DNA of 64,000 bases, taken from contig NZ_CP130630.1 in assembly GCF_030551255.1 (NCBI RefSeq), positions 5,995,501 through 6,059,500 on the forward strand, in the 5' to 3' direction. Positions 17,699-26,764 of this stretch are shown here, in pieces. Every line of letters starts with the position of its first letter. The first letter of the stretch is position 1. Under the pieces are notes generated by a model that saw nothing but the letters and a program-made list of their open reading frames with translations, was not told the DNA's origin and ran no database searches. Source of the stretch: Streptomyces sp. NL15-2K (GTDB lineage: Bacteria; Actinomycetota; Actinomycetes; Streptomycetales; Streptomycetaceae). The position numbers and the translations under genes are program-made.

Positions 17699-18259
17699 AT
17701 GCGTGCTGCCTTCCCTGACTTCCGCCTCGGCAACGTGCTGGCGACCAGCTTCACGGGGACTCTGTCGGAGCGTCATGGCAACGCCGTGGAGCGCATTCCC
17801 ACGCCGCAGCGACTCATCGACTGGCTGGCGGTGAACGGCCTCGCCGTGGACTCCTGCACGACCGCCCAGCTCGACCTCGCTCGGGAACTGAGGGAGTCGA
17901 TCCACGCCGCCGCGACAGCGGCCGCGATCCAGGACGCTCTCCCTGCGTCTGCTGTCCAAGTCATCAATGACTGCAGCGCTCAGGGGCGGGCCGCGGCGAT
18001 CCTGACGCCCGAGGGCAAGCGGCGATGGCGGCTCAGCTCGGCTTCCTGCGTGGAAGACGCCCTCGGCGTGATCGCCGCCGACGCGATCAGCATCATCGCA
18101 GGCGAACGAGACGGAAAATTGGCCTTGTGCGCATCACCGACCTGCCGAGCCGCCTTCTTCGACACCAGCCAAAGTCGCACCCGCAGATGGTGTGACATGA
18201 ACACGTGCGGAAATCGTCAGAAGAAGGCGCGCTTCAATGCGAAGACCTCCGTGCGGTGA
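17699..18259 (+). CDS. CGNR zinc-finger (ABATE-domain) transcriptional regulator
   Basis: 186 residues. The N-terminal ABATE ligand domain has FRLGNVLATSF and TPQRLIDWLAVNGL. The C-terminal finger has C-x4-C (CASPTC) followed by C-x4-CGNR (CDMNTCGNR) and a basic tail for DNA contact. Such proteins usually control an adjacent enzyme gene in response to a small stress molecule. Here the divergent partner is the epoxide hydrolase. ATG lies inside the right operator's edge, behind AAGGTGG. Confidence 0.88.
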   Translation: MRAAFPDFRLGNVLATSFTGTLSERHGNAVERIPTPQRLIDWLAVNGLAVDSCTTAQLDLARELRESIHAAATAAAIQDALPASAVQVINDCSAQGRAAAILTPEGKRRWRLSSASCVEDALGVIAADAISIIAGERDGKLALCASPTCRAAFFDTSQSRTRRWCDMNTCGNRQKKARFNAKTSVR

Positions 18260-18302
18260 AGCCTCGACACCTCCACCACACCGGAGGTCCGACGCGGTGA
18301 CC

Positions 18303-19385
18303 TCAGCCCGCCGTCGAGTGGCCCGACCTGGACCGCATCAGCGGCTGGATACGCGTGCCGAAGTTCTCGAGGCCTTCGAGGAAGTCGTCGAACACCAGCA
18401 TGATGCCCTTGGTGCCGGACACCCCGGCGACCTCGTCGAGCATCCTCGCGACGGTCTCGTAGGACCCGACGAGAGTGCCCATGTTGAAGTTCACGGCGCC
18501 CTCGGGCAGTGAGATGGTCCTGGCCGTCGAGGAGTCGTCGGCGGTGTTGTCCGTGGCCGATTCCCCCGCCATGTAGGCCAGCGCCGAGAGATCGGCGTTG
18601 TCGTGGTAGTCCTTCCACTTCGCCCGGGCGGCCTCGTCGGTCTCGTCCGCGATGACCATGAACAGCGAGAGCGCTCCGACGTCGCGGCCGGTCTCCTTCG
18701 CCGCGTCCACGAGCGTGGCCGTGGAGTCCGAGAGCGCCAGCGGGGTGTTGACGCCGCTGCCCAGGATGAAGCTGTAGTCGGCGTGCTCGGCGGCGAACCT
18801 CATGCCGGTGTTGCTCTGTCCGGCGGCGACGATGTCGATGTGCCCGTTCGCCGGCCGGGGAGACAGCACGCAGTCGTCCATCTCGTAGAACTCGCCCTTG
18901 AAGTCACTGACACCCTCGCTCCACAACTCCTTCATCACGGTGACGTACTCGGCGGCACGGGCGTAGCGGTTGCCGAAGTGCTCGTCCCCGGGCCACAGGC
19001 CCATCTGGGAGTACTCGCCGGGCGCCCAGCCGGTGACGATGTTGACGCCGAACCGGCCGGGGGCGATCGAGTCGACCGTCACGGCCATGCGCGCGACGAT
19101 CGCAGGCGGCAGCGCGAGGATCGGCGTGGAGGCGTACAGCTTGATCCGGTCCGTCGCGGCGGCCAGGCCCGCCATCAGCGTGAACGACTCCAGGTTGTGG
19201 TCCCAGAACTCGGTCTCACCGCCGAACCCCCTGAGTTTGATCATCGACAGGGCGAAGTCGAGCCCGTGCTCCTCGGCCTTGCGTACGACGGCCTTGTTCA
19301 GCTCGAACGTGGGCATGTATTGCGGAGAACTCTTCGATATGAGCCATCCGTTGTTGCCGATGGGGATGAAGACACCGATATCCAT
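18303..19385 (-). CDS. rutA: Pyrimidine oxygenase RutA-type luciferase-like flavoprotein
   Basis: 360 residues, near the full length of Escherichia coli RutA. Long matches to what I recall of RutA include [54 protein letters not shown] and [12 protein letters not shown]. RutA opens the uracil ring using FMNH2 and O2 to give ureidoacrylate peracid. Start chosen at the ATG of MDIGVF because upstream codons look non-coding; its ribosome site (GGCGG) is weak. No other rut gene is adjacent, so the rest of the pathway must lie elsewhere or the enzyme has another substrate. Confidence 0.88.
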   Translation of the reverse strand: MDIGVFIPIGNNGWLISKSSPQYMPTFELNKAVVRKAEEHGLDFALSMIKLRGFGGETEFWDHNLESFTLMAGLAAATDRIKLYASTPILALPPAIVARMAVTVDSIAPGRFGVNIVTGWAPGEYSQMGLWPGDEHFGNRYARAAEYVTVMKELWSEGVSDFKGEFYEMDDCVLSPRPANGHIDIVAAGQSNTGMRFAAEHADYSFILGSGVNTPLALSDSTATLVDAAKETGRDVGALSLFMVIADETDEAARAKWKDYHDNADLSALAYMAGESATDNTADDSSTARTISLPEGAVNFNMGTLVGSYETVARMLDEVAGVSGTKGIMLVFDDFLEGLENFGTRIQPLMRSRSGHSTAG

Positions 19386-19501
19386 GCCGCCAGGCTGCCC
19401 GGGGGCAGGCGCGTTGATGCTCTGTGGGACAGCCCGGGGACAACCGTGAGAGTCCTGCGAAGCAAGGTTTCGAACGAGATGAGAACGATAAGGTCCGCGG
19501 C

Positions 19502-22465
19502 ATGAACGCACGGTTGGCTTTGCTGAGCACAGTGGTCCCCGGTGTCACGGAAAGCGAAGTCTTCCGGCTGGCCCTCCAGCATGCGGTGGGCGAGTTGGGC
19601 GCCTTGGGAGGAACGGTTCACCTCCGTGGCCCCATGTCGGCGTTGCGTCTGGTGTCGGCGGCCGGGCTCCCTCCCGCCCTCACCCGCCCTTGGGAGATCC
19701 TCGACCAGGAAGGCCCGCTGGCCCCGGCCCGTGCCCTGCATCACGGCAGTGGCGTATGGGTGCCGCTGGAACCCACCGATCCCGCCGACCGTCCCGATCC
19801 CGCCGACCGTCCCGATCCCGCCGCACCTCCGGCGGAAGCGGCGGAAGCGGCGGACGCCAGATGGCCCGGCACCGGCCTGGCCGCCTTACCGGTATTCAGC
19901 GGGGACCGCAGCATCGGCGCGCTCACCCTCCTGATGGGCGACGGCGGCGAGCCCACCGAGCAGCAGTGGGACTTCCTGCGGGCCCTCGTCGCCTGGACCG
20001 AGGAGCGCATGGTGCAGGCTCCGCCGCCCTCCGGGCCGTCGCACACGGAACTGGGCGGTGAGCGCCTGCGGCAGGCGCTGAAGGAGGTCAGCGTCGGCTC
20101 GTGGGACTGGAACATCCAGACCGGCGACCTGATGTGGGACGAGGCGGCCCTGGAGCTCTACGGCACCAGGACGGCCGACTTCACCGGAAAGATCGAGAAC
20201 TGGATGCGGATCGTCCACCCCGACGACCTGGCGCCGACGCTGGCCGCCGCGCAGCGGGCGATACGGGAGCACGGCGTGTACGAGGCCGAGTACCGCGTGC
20301 GCAAACTGGACGGAACCTGGGGCTGGACCCAGGCCCGCGGCAGGGCGACGTACGACGAACAGGGCGAAGCCCACCGGATGATCGGCGTGGGGTGGGACAG
20401 CAACGAGCCCCGTACCGCCCGTGACGCGCTCAGCCGGGCCCTGCGCCACATGAGCGACGGCTTCCTGGCGGTGGACGACGACTGGCGGATCACCTTCGCC
20501 AACCTGGAGGCGGAACGCACGCTCGGCTTCTCCGAGGAGGAGTTGTTCGGGCGCACCCTGTGGGAGCTGCCCTCCGCACAGCAGGTCCCCGGCCTGGAGA
20601 GCCGCTGCCGACGGGCCGCGGCCGAGGAGAAGCCCGCCGGCTTCGACGTACACATGCCGGACACCGGGCGCCGCTACCACCTGCGGCTCGTCCCGGGACC
20701 CGACGGCCGCACCCTCTACTTCACCGACGTCACCGAGCCGCGGCGCCTCGCGGAGGAGCACCGGGCCGCCGAACGCGCCGCATCCGAACGAGCGGCCCGG
20801 ATCGCGGAGCTGACCACGGCACTCGCCAAGGCGACGACCTCGCAGGACGTGGTGGACGCGGTCGCCCGACGGGTGCTGCCGCCGTTCGCCGCCACCGGGC
20901 TGGTGGTGCAGGTGCGCGAGGGCGACCGGCTGCACGACGTCGGATCCGCCGGCTACCCGGACGACTTCCTCGACCGGCTCGGCAGCCGCGAGCGGATGCG
21001 GCCCAGCCCGCTGTGGGACACGATCCTGGCCGGCACACCGCTGTTCCTGTCCTCCCCGCAGGAATTCGCCGCGCGTTACCCCGGACGGGCCGACCTGCCC
21101 GGCCACGCCGGCAAACAGGCCTGGGCGTTTCTGCCGCTGACCGCGTCCGGGCACACGTTCGGGGTCTGCGCGGTCTCCTTCGACCGCCCGCGCCGCCTCA
21201 CCGACGAGGAGCGCACCCTCCTCACCACGATCAGCGCCCTCGTCGCGCAGGCACTGGAGCGGGCCCGGCTCTACGACGCCGAACACACCCGTTCCCGCGA
21301 ACTCCAGCGCAGTCTGCTTCCCCGGGGGCTGCCCGACCTGCCCGCGTGCGAGGCCGCCGCCCGCTACCTCCCCGCCGGTCAGGGCATGGACGTGGGCGGC
21401 GACTGGTACGACATCATCCCGCTCTCCAGCGGCCAGGTCGCCCTCGTCGTCGGCGACGTGATGGGCCACGGCCTGCCCGAGGCGGCCACCATGGGCCGCC
21501 TGCGCACGGCCGTCCACACCCTGGCCGACCTGGAACTGCCCCCCGACGAGATCATGAGCCACCTCAACGACATCGTCGGCGGCATGGGCGAGGAGTCGTA
21601 CGTGACCTGCCTGTACGCGCTCTACGACTCCACCACCCAGGTCTGCTCCATCGCCCGCGCCGGGCACCCGCCCCCGGCCCTGGTCCACCCCGACGGCACG
21701 GTCCACTTCCCGGACCTGGCCGTGGACCCGCCCCTGGGCGCGGCGGAGCCGCCCTTCGAGACGGTCGAACTGCCGGTCCCCGAGGGAAGCCTGCTCGTGC
21801 TCTACACCGACGGCCTGGTCGAGTCGGCCAAGCGTGAGATGGACGAGGGCATGGCGGACCTGGCCCGGCTCCTGCGTACCGCCCATGAGGACGGCACCGG
21901 AGCGGACCTGGAACGCCTCTGCGACACCCTGACGGCCGGCCTGCTTCCCGCCGAGCACCAGGCGGCCGACGACGCCGCGTTCCTCGTCGCCCGCCTGCAC
22001 GCCCTGACCGGCGACAGTATGGCCTCCTGGCCGCTGCCCCAGGACCCGAAGGCGGCCCGCCAGGCCCGCCGCCACGTCCGCGAGCAACTCTCCGCCTGGG
22101 GCCTGGACGACCTGACACCCACCACGGAACTCCTGGCCAGCGAGCTGGTGGGCAACGTCGTACGCCATGCCAAGGGCCCGGTCAGCCTGCGTCTGCTGCA
22201 CGGCCGCGAACTGGTCTGCGAGGTCTTCGACGGCAGCCTCACGATGCCCCGCATCCGCCGCGCCACGGACACCGATGAGGGAGGCCGCGGCCTGCAACTG
22301 ATCACGGCACTCTCGCAACGCTGGGGCACGCGCTACACGGCGAAGGGAAAATGCATCTGGACCGAGCAGGCACTCCTCGGCCCGGACAGCCGCAAGGATC
22401 AGGCGTCCGATGTCTTGGAGCTGGTGTTCCTGAACGGGGAGGATTTCGACGTGGACCTGGACTGA
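19502..22465 (+). CDS. PAS/GAF-SpoIIE protein phosphatase with HATPase anti-sigma domain
   Basis: 987 residues. In order: a GAF-like domain (about 10-165) interrupted by a DRPDPA repeat (three 18-bp copies near residue 95), a PAS domain with PAC (about 195-300, [15 protein letters not shown]), a second PAS (about 310-415), a short coiled coil (415-440), a GAF domain (440-595), a PP2C/SpoIIE phosphatase (about 600-815, [31 protein letters not shown]) and an HATPase-like domain (845-970, [12 protein letters not shown]). The set is typical of Streptomyces partner-switching regulators that both dephosphorylate anti-anti-sigma factors and act as anti-sigma kinases. Its signal and target are unknown. 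Confidence 0.9.
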   Translation: MNARLALLSTVVPGVTESEVFRLALQHAVGELGALGGTVHLRGPMSALRLVSAAGLPPALTRPWEILDQEGPLAPARALHHGSGVWVPLEPTDPADRPDPADRPDPAAPPAEAAEAADARWPGTGLAALPVFSGDRSIGALTLLMGDGGEPTEQQWDFLRALVAWTEERMVQAPPPSGPSHTELGGERLRQALKEVSVGSWDWNIQTGDLMWDEAALELYGTRTADFTGKIENWMRIVHPDDLAPTLAAAQRAIREHGVYEAEYRVRKLDGTWGWTQARGRATYDEQGEAHRMIGVGWDSNEPRTARDALSRALRHMSDGFLAVDDDWRITFANLEAERTLGFSEEELFGRTLWELPSAQQVPGLESRCRRAAAEEKPAGFDVHMPDTGRRYHLRLVPGPDGRTLYFTDVTEPRRLAEEHRAAERAASERAARIAELTTALAKATTSQDVVDAVARRVLPPFAATGLVVQVREGDRLHDVGSAGYPDDFLDRLGSRERMRPSPLWDTILAGTPLFLSSPQEFAARYPGRADLPGHAGKQAWAFLPLTASGHTFGVCAVSFDRPRRLTDEERTLLTTISALVAQALERARLYDAEHTRSRELQRSLLPRGLPDLPACEAAARYLPAGQGMDVGGDWYDIIPLSSGQVALVVGDVMGHGLPEAATMGRLRTAVHTLADLELPPDEIMSHLNDIVGGMGEESYVTCLYALYDSTTQVCSIARAGHPPPALVHPDGTVHFPDLAVDPPLGAAEPPFETVELPVPEGSLLVLYTDGLVESAKREMDEGMADLARLLRTAHEDGTGADLERLCDTLTAGLLPAEHQAADDAAFLVARLHALTGDSMASWPLPQDPKAARQARRHVREQLSAWGLDDLTPTTELLASELVGNVVRHAKGPVSLRLLHGRELVCEVFDGSLTMPRIRRATDTDEGGRGLQLITALSQRWGTRYTAKGKCIWTEQALLGPDSRKDQASDVLELVFLNGEDFDVDLD

Positions 22466-22476
22466 GCGGTGTTCTC

Positions 22477-22696
22477 CTAGGGCCTGTGTCGAAAGTGGCG
22501 CCTGCCGGGCGGCGCCCGGCACGCTCCCCCACTGCCTTAAGGGCGTGGGAGGTGCCCCCACTCGCCGCACCGGGCGAAAGCCCAAGTACATCCGGTCCAT
22601 CGACGGGGCCTTCCGCCCGGCACGCCGAGAGCACGCACCGGACGCCGCCCGGCCCGCCCTTCGGGCGGACGACGCCACTTTCGACACAGGCCCTAG
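22477..22696. mobile_element. MITE-like element with 24-bp perfect terminal repeats, CTAG at both ends
   Basis: The ends 22477-22500 and 22673-22696 are perfect inverted repeats of 24 bp. The outer CTAG on each side is probably the duplicated target, giving a 212-bp body with 20-bp termini. No transposase frame is present. The inside has G+C-rich secondary structure and a non-coding stretch that I recall seeing around Streptomyces transposase remnants. It lies 11 bp after the SpoIIE gene stop. Its right-hand CTAG supplies the TAG stop of the convergent gene. CTAG targets are typical of some IS families, but I cannot assign the parent element. Confidence 0.8.
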
Positions 22697-23184
22697 CCCG
22701 CGGGTTCGGCGGTCCAGGTGATGCGCGGGGGCTCGACCCGTGCGCACAGGGGATTGCCGTCGTGGTCGGTCAGGCCGAGGCGTCCGACCAGCAGGCCGTC
22801 GCGTGCGGCGGCGGCGAGGGTGTCGGCGGGGACGGCGTCGAGCATGAGCTTGGCGCGGCGGAACATGGTGAAGCGGCCCTGTTCGTCGACCGTGCCCCAC
22901 GACAGGTAGATGAACCGGCGGCCCAGACGGTCCTGCACGTACGGGCCTTTGACGTCGATACCGGTCGGCGAGGCGGTCGCTGTGCACTCCAGGGTCCACG
23001 TCGCGGACGCGGCGTCGCCGGGCTGCGGGTCGAGGAGTTCGGCCGGACGGTCACGGCGTTGCACGGCGACATGGATGTCGGCGTACGCGGGGGCGTCGTC
23101 GTCGGCAGAGGCACGGCAGGTGCGGCCGGGCAGGTCGACGGCGTCGATACGGATGTGCAGACCGGTGTCCATACCGGCCATCAT
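22693..23184 (-). CDS. DUF5990-like small protein
   Basis: 163 residues. The stretch LHIRIDAVDLPGRTC and the later GPYVQDRLGRRFIYLSWG are the marks I associate with DUF5990 proteins, for which no function is established. The TAG stop lies in the CTAG at the MITE border, so the insertion may have trimmed the C-terminus or exactly preserved it. The start is uncertain: ATG at 23184, 23181 or 23172 all lack a strong ribosome site. The gene is 28 bp after the XRE gene on the same strand and may be co-transcribed with it. Confidence 0.6.
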   Translation of the reverse strand: MMAGMDTGLHIRIDAVDLPGRTCRASADDDAPAYADIHVAVQRRDRPAELLDPQPGDAASATWTLECTATASPTGIDVKGPYVQDRLGRRFIYLSWGTVDEQGRFTMFRRAKLMLDAVPADTLAAAARDGLLVGRLGLTDHDGNPLCARVEPPRITWTAEPAG

Positions 23185-23212
23185 CCGCTGCCTGCGCCCG
23201 CCCGCCGGCCGC

Positions 23213-24565
23213 TCAGCCGGGAATGTCGGGGTACGACTCGTCCCGCCCCCACTCGGAGGCACCGAGCGGATAGGTGTACGCGGGCCGCCCCGCGTTCCCG
23301 CTCGTCCGGAACGGCTTGCCGTTGTCGTCGACGCGTACGGTGCCCTTCTGGTCGCCGCTGGACCACTCCAGCTCCAGGTACCAGCTCACGTTGTGCGCCC
23401 GCGCGTCCGCGAAGACGTAGAAGACTTCGGGATCGGACTCGCTCACCTTGTACGGGAAGTCGCGCTGACCGGCCTTGGGGGAGACCACGGGCCGCCCGGC
23501 ATCGAGATCCACACCGAACGCCGTCGTCTCCACGCCGCCACCGCATCCGACGCCCATCACGAAGTCGTTCCAGTCGAGCGGCGCGCTCTTCTCCACCACC
23601 CGCACATGGAGTTCGTCCAGGACGACGGTGGCCTTCCCGGTGCCCTGCACGTTCAGCGCGAGCATCTGCTGCCCGCCGGCGACCCCGCCGAACGCGGTGA
23701 CCCACCCGCGCGCGTCGGGTTCACTCGGCGGCGGAGGCACCTCCTCGGGCCTCCGGTCGAGCAGGTAGTGCTGGCTGCACGGCCCGTCCCACTTGTACGG
23801 GTCGACGACGACTTTGGGCGCGGAGGCCCCGTCTTCGGCACCGCCGCCCTGGGCCGCCCCGGCCCCGGTGCCGCCGCTCCGGGAGGCGGAGGCGGACGGG
23901 GGAACCGTAGGACCGCCGCTGCGCGAGGCGGACGGCGAGGCCGACCTGTCCTTCGCGCCGGTCGGCTCGGAGGCGTCGGGACTTTCGTCGACCGACGGGG
24001 AGGCGGCCCCCACGGACTGCTTCCCGCTCTGGTCGTCATCGCCCTCGCCGGGCACGAGATTCACCACGAGAGCGGCCGCTACGAGGGCGGCGGCCACGGT
24101 GGTCCCGGCGAGAACGAAGGTACGCTGCCGCCGCGCCACGGGAGCCTCCGGCAGGGGGCGCCGCTCGATCTCAGTAACGGGATCGGGATCGGCCGCCGTA
24201 TCGGGCTCCGTCGCCCCGGTGTTCAGGTTCGCCCTGGTGTTGGCGTTCGCTCCGGTCCCGGCCTGCTTCTCCGCCGTCCGCGCCTGCGGTTCCTCCTCCG
24301 CGGGAGCGGCACCGCCCGCCTTCTGCCTGCGCCGGGCGTCCGCGAGAACCCACAGCCGATGCAGCTCCACCAGTTCCCCGGGCGTCGCCTTGCACACCCG
24401 CGCGAACCGCTCCACGGGCGCGTAGTCCGTCGGTACTGCGTCCCCGTTGACGTACCGGTGAAGCGTGGACGTACTCGTGTGCAGCCGCTTCCCGAGCACC
24501 CCGTAACTGAGCCCGGACCGGTCCTTCAACCGGCCCAACATCTCCGAGAACTCGTCCCCCGCCAC
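23213..24565 (-). CDS. XRE-type helix-turn-helix membrane protein with extracellular domain
   Basis: 450 residues. An N-terminal helix-turn-helix (about 1-65, LSYGVLGKRLHTSTSTLHRY) is cytoplasmic. A charged linker leads to one membrane helix near residue 145-170 (TFVLAGTTVAAALVAAALVV). A Ser/Pro/Gly-rich spacer (about 170-255) is followed by an outside domain of about 190 residues with a Cys pair. The layout resembles RodZ-like or signal-relaying XRE proteins common in Streptomyces. The GTG start lies 5 nt after GGAGGA. It is divergent from the DUF4232-type lipoprotein gene, and both face the cell surface. Confidence 0.75.
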   Translation of the reverse strand: MAGDEFSEMLGRLKDRSGLSYGVLGKRLHTSTSTLHRYVNGDAVPTDYAPVERFARVCKATPGELVELHRLWVLADARRRQKAGGAAPAEEEPQARTAEKQAGTGANANTRANLNTGATEPDTAADPDPVTEIERRPLPEAPVARRQRTFVLAGTTVAAALVAAALVVNLVPGEGDDDQSGKQSVGAASPSVDESPDASEPTGAKDRSASPSASRSGGPTVPPSASASRSGGTGAGAAQGGGAEDGASAPKVVVDPYKWDGPCSQHYLLDRRPEEVPPPPSEPDARGWVTAFGGVAGGQQMLALNVQGTGKATVVLDELHVRVVEKSAPLDWNDFVMGVGCGGGVETTAFGVDLDAGRPVVSPKAGQRDFPYKVSESDPEVFYVFADARAHNVSWYLELEWSSGDQKGTVRVDDNGKPFRTSGNAGRPAYTYPLGASEWGRDESYPDIPG

Positions 24566-24778
24566 CGTTCCTCCCTCTCCCCACGTCCCGTTCCCCCGTT
24601 CCAGGGGGAGGTCGTTCCCCCAGGTCAGAGCTAGTGCGAGCGTTCCAGCGTTCCGGATACCCCGGCAGTCGTGGCGGCCGGGACGGATCACCGCACAAGC
24701 TTGGGCCATCCAAGCACGCCGCTCCCGGCACCCGGTCGAGCGGCCCATGCAACACCCGTACCTCAACAGGGGGATTTC

Positions 24779-25576
24779 ATGTCCACACGCACCAACCGCA
24801 CCCGCATGCTCGTCGCCGCCGCGTTCGCGGCCGCCACGCTGACGTTGACGGCGTGCGGCAGCGGAGAGGGCGTCAAGGACGAGGGGGCACCGGTGGGATC
24901 CGCGTCCACGTCGACGCCCACGGCCGCCACCAAGCCTTCCGGCCCTGCGCAGAAGGCGAGCGGGGGAACGTCCACCGGAGCGGGTCAGGCCGACCCGGCG
25001 AGCTCGACCTCCGAAGGCGCGGCGGGCGGCGCGGCCGGTTCGAGCGGCACGACGGGTTCCAGGGGTTCGTCGGGTTCCACGGGGGCCTCGGGGTCCACAG
25101 GAACCTCCGGAACCTCCGACTCCACGGGCGTTTCGGGCTCCACCGGCTCGAAGGACTCGGCGTCCGCCTCCATCCGCTGCTCCAGCGCCTCCACCCGGAT
25201 GGCCGCGGCGGTGGTCTCGCGCCCCCTGAACCACCTTCTCCTCACCATCACCAACACCGGCTCGAAGAACTGTGACCTCACCGGCTACCCGGCCGTCCGG
25301 TTCGACGGGGCCCAGTCCGTCCCGCCGGCCTTCGAGGACTCCAAGCCGCAGGCTGTGGTCACGCTGGCCCCTGGCGAGTCGGGCTATGCGAGCGTCCTTC
25401 TCTCGGCCGCGGACGGCAGCGGCTCGGGCGGCCGCACGGCCAAGTCCCTCGCGGTCTTCTTCGGCGGGGGCGCGAGCGTCGCCCGCCCGTCGCTCCCCGC
25501 GCAGGGCGTGTACGTCGACGACTCGATCGGCGTCTCGTACTGGCAGTCGACCATGGCGGACGCCCTCGCCTGGTGA
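24779..25576 (+). CDS. DUF4232-type secreted lipoprotein
   Basis: 265 residues. The signal ends in LTLTAC. A low-complexity Ser/Gly/Thr linker (about residues 35-130, GSSGSTGASGSTG type) spans the wall, then a beta-sandwich domain shows LLTITNTGSKNCDLTGYPAV, the family mark. AGGGGGA lies before the ATG. Function unknown; DUF4232 domains are common on Streptomyces surfaces. The linker bases are repetitive and likely to vary in length among strains. Confidence 0.8.
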   Translation: MSTRTNRTRMLVAAAFAAATLTLTACGSGEGVKDEGAPVGSASTSTPTAATKPSGPAQKASGGTSTGAGQADPASSTSEGAAGGAAGSSGTTGSRGSSGSTGASGSTGTSGTSDSTGVSGSTGSKDSASASIRCSSASTRMAAAVVSRPLNHLLLTITNTGSKNCDLTGYPAVRFDGAQSVPPAFEDSKPQAVVTLAPGESGYASVLLSAADGSGSGGRTAKSLAVFFGGGASVARPSLPAQGVYVDDSIGVSYWQSTMADALAW

Positions 25577-25604
25577 CCCACACCTGACAGCAAGCACCCA
25601 CCAG

Positions 25605-25627
25605 GGCCCGGGTCGATGACCCGGGCC
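25605..25627 (+). terminator. Intrinsic terminator after the DUF4232 gene
   Basis: A perfect 10-bp G+C stem (25605-25614 with 25618-25627) closes a 3-nt loop and is followed by TTCGG. It begins 28 bp after the stop codon. Confidence 0.8.
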
Positions 25628-25801
25628 TTCGGACATCAGCCCAAGCCCAAGCGGCGATTTTCGAGCGGGTGGGCCATGGGCGGCGACGAAACCGGATCCT
25701 GGTGCTTCCCGGGCCACCGATTCTCCGGCGCCGGTGTGCATGGGTTCTTCTTTCTTCGGGCATTCCAAGCGGGATGAGCCGGAGAAGGGGGGCGCTTCGC
25801 C

Positions 25802-26739
25802 GTGGCATCGTTCGCCGTCTCGGTCTACGAGGTACGCGCGACACGGCAGCACAACCGCCACTCGGTGCGGCCCATACTCCAGTTGCAACGAAGGATGTCC
25901 AAGGGGCCAAAAGCGGGGATCAGGGTCGTGCGCAGTGCTCCTGATGGCCTGTGGTTCCTTGGTGCGACTGGGTATCACGGGGTGGTGCTCAATGTGGTGG
26001 GATCAGCCTTTTATGGCACTTTCCGGTGATTGTTCATCGTGAGGTGCGGGAGCGTGATGGTGCGTTCGGTAGCGTGCGGGTCACTGCGAGGCCGGTGAGA
26101 GCAGCAGTCACGGTTCCGGTCTCCTTGAGAATCCGCCCCGTGCCCAGGAAAGCGACGCGGGGTCCCCGCCCCGCCCGGGTCCACACCGGGCGGAAAGCGT
26201 CCGGCGGGGCGGATACCGCAGCCTCCGAATCGCCGCAGCCGGCGGCGCCACAGGCGGCAGGTACCGCACACGATGAGCACCCGCACCGCACCCGGCGGCG
26301 ACGGCCCACGGTCCCACGGCAGGCGTCCAAACCCCGCCCAGCACGACGGACCACTTCCCGGCATCCAGGAAAACCCAGGATCGCCCAGGGAACCTCAGCT
26401 CATCAGCGACGCTCATCAACGCCGGTCTCGGCCCGGCCGTCGTCGTCAGCACATCCCTGACGGTCGACGGCGAAGTGATCGGCGTGTGGAACAAGGCCGG
26501 CGCGGACAGGGCGCGTGAAGGCCTCGTCGTATGGGCCCTACGCAGTGACGTTCAGCGAGTCGCAGACCCTCGCCACCGACTATGAGGAGTTCTTGCTGAG
26601 CGTGGACCCGTACGAGCCACAGACTCATGCTGAGTTCATAGACCTGATAACTCGGCGCCTGCACCTGGAGATCCGCTACGAGTCCCTCTACGGCGGGGAG
26701 AACTATCACGTGACCCTGCGCCCCCGCACAGAGGGCTGA
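25802..26739 (+). pseudogene. Broken gene for a membrane-anchored hypothetical protein, interrupted and frameshifted
   Basis: Three pieces fit one protein. The first (25802 to about 25925) reads a short membrane helix then VYEVRATRQHNRHSVRP. After about 450 bp without coding sense, a second piece (about 26370-26520) reads SATLINAGLGPAVVVSTS and VDGEVIGVWNKAGADR. After a frame change, the third (from 26515) reads YAVTFSESQTLATDYEEF and LHLEIRYESLYGG to a TGA at 26737-26739. I recall actinobacterial hypothetical proteins with this order of helix, HNR-SVRP, NxGLGPAV, VDG and ESLYG. The inserted 450 bp matches nothing I know. Confidence 0.5.
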
Positions 26740-26764
26740 CGGGCCGCCGAGCGCAAGCCCTTGG

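Noticed and set aside
19886..22999. 1037-residue minus-strand frame across the SpoIIE gene and MITE
   Set aside because: Shadow of the SpoIIE reading frame. It also runs through the MITE, which no real gene should do.
25734..26460. Frames 25734-26042 and 25951-26460 as intact small genes
   Set aside because: No ribosome site and Arg/Pro/Ser-rich noise. A broken homologue in other frames explains the region better.
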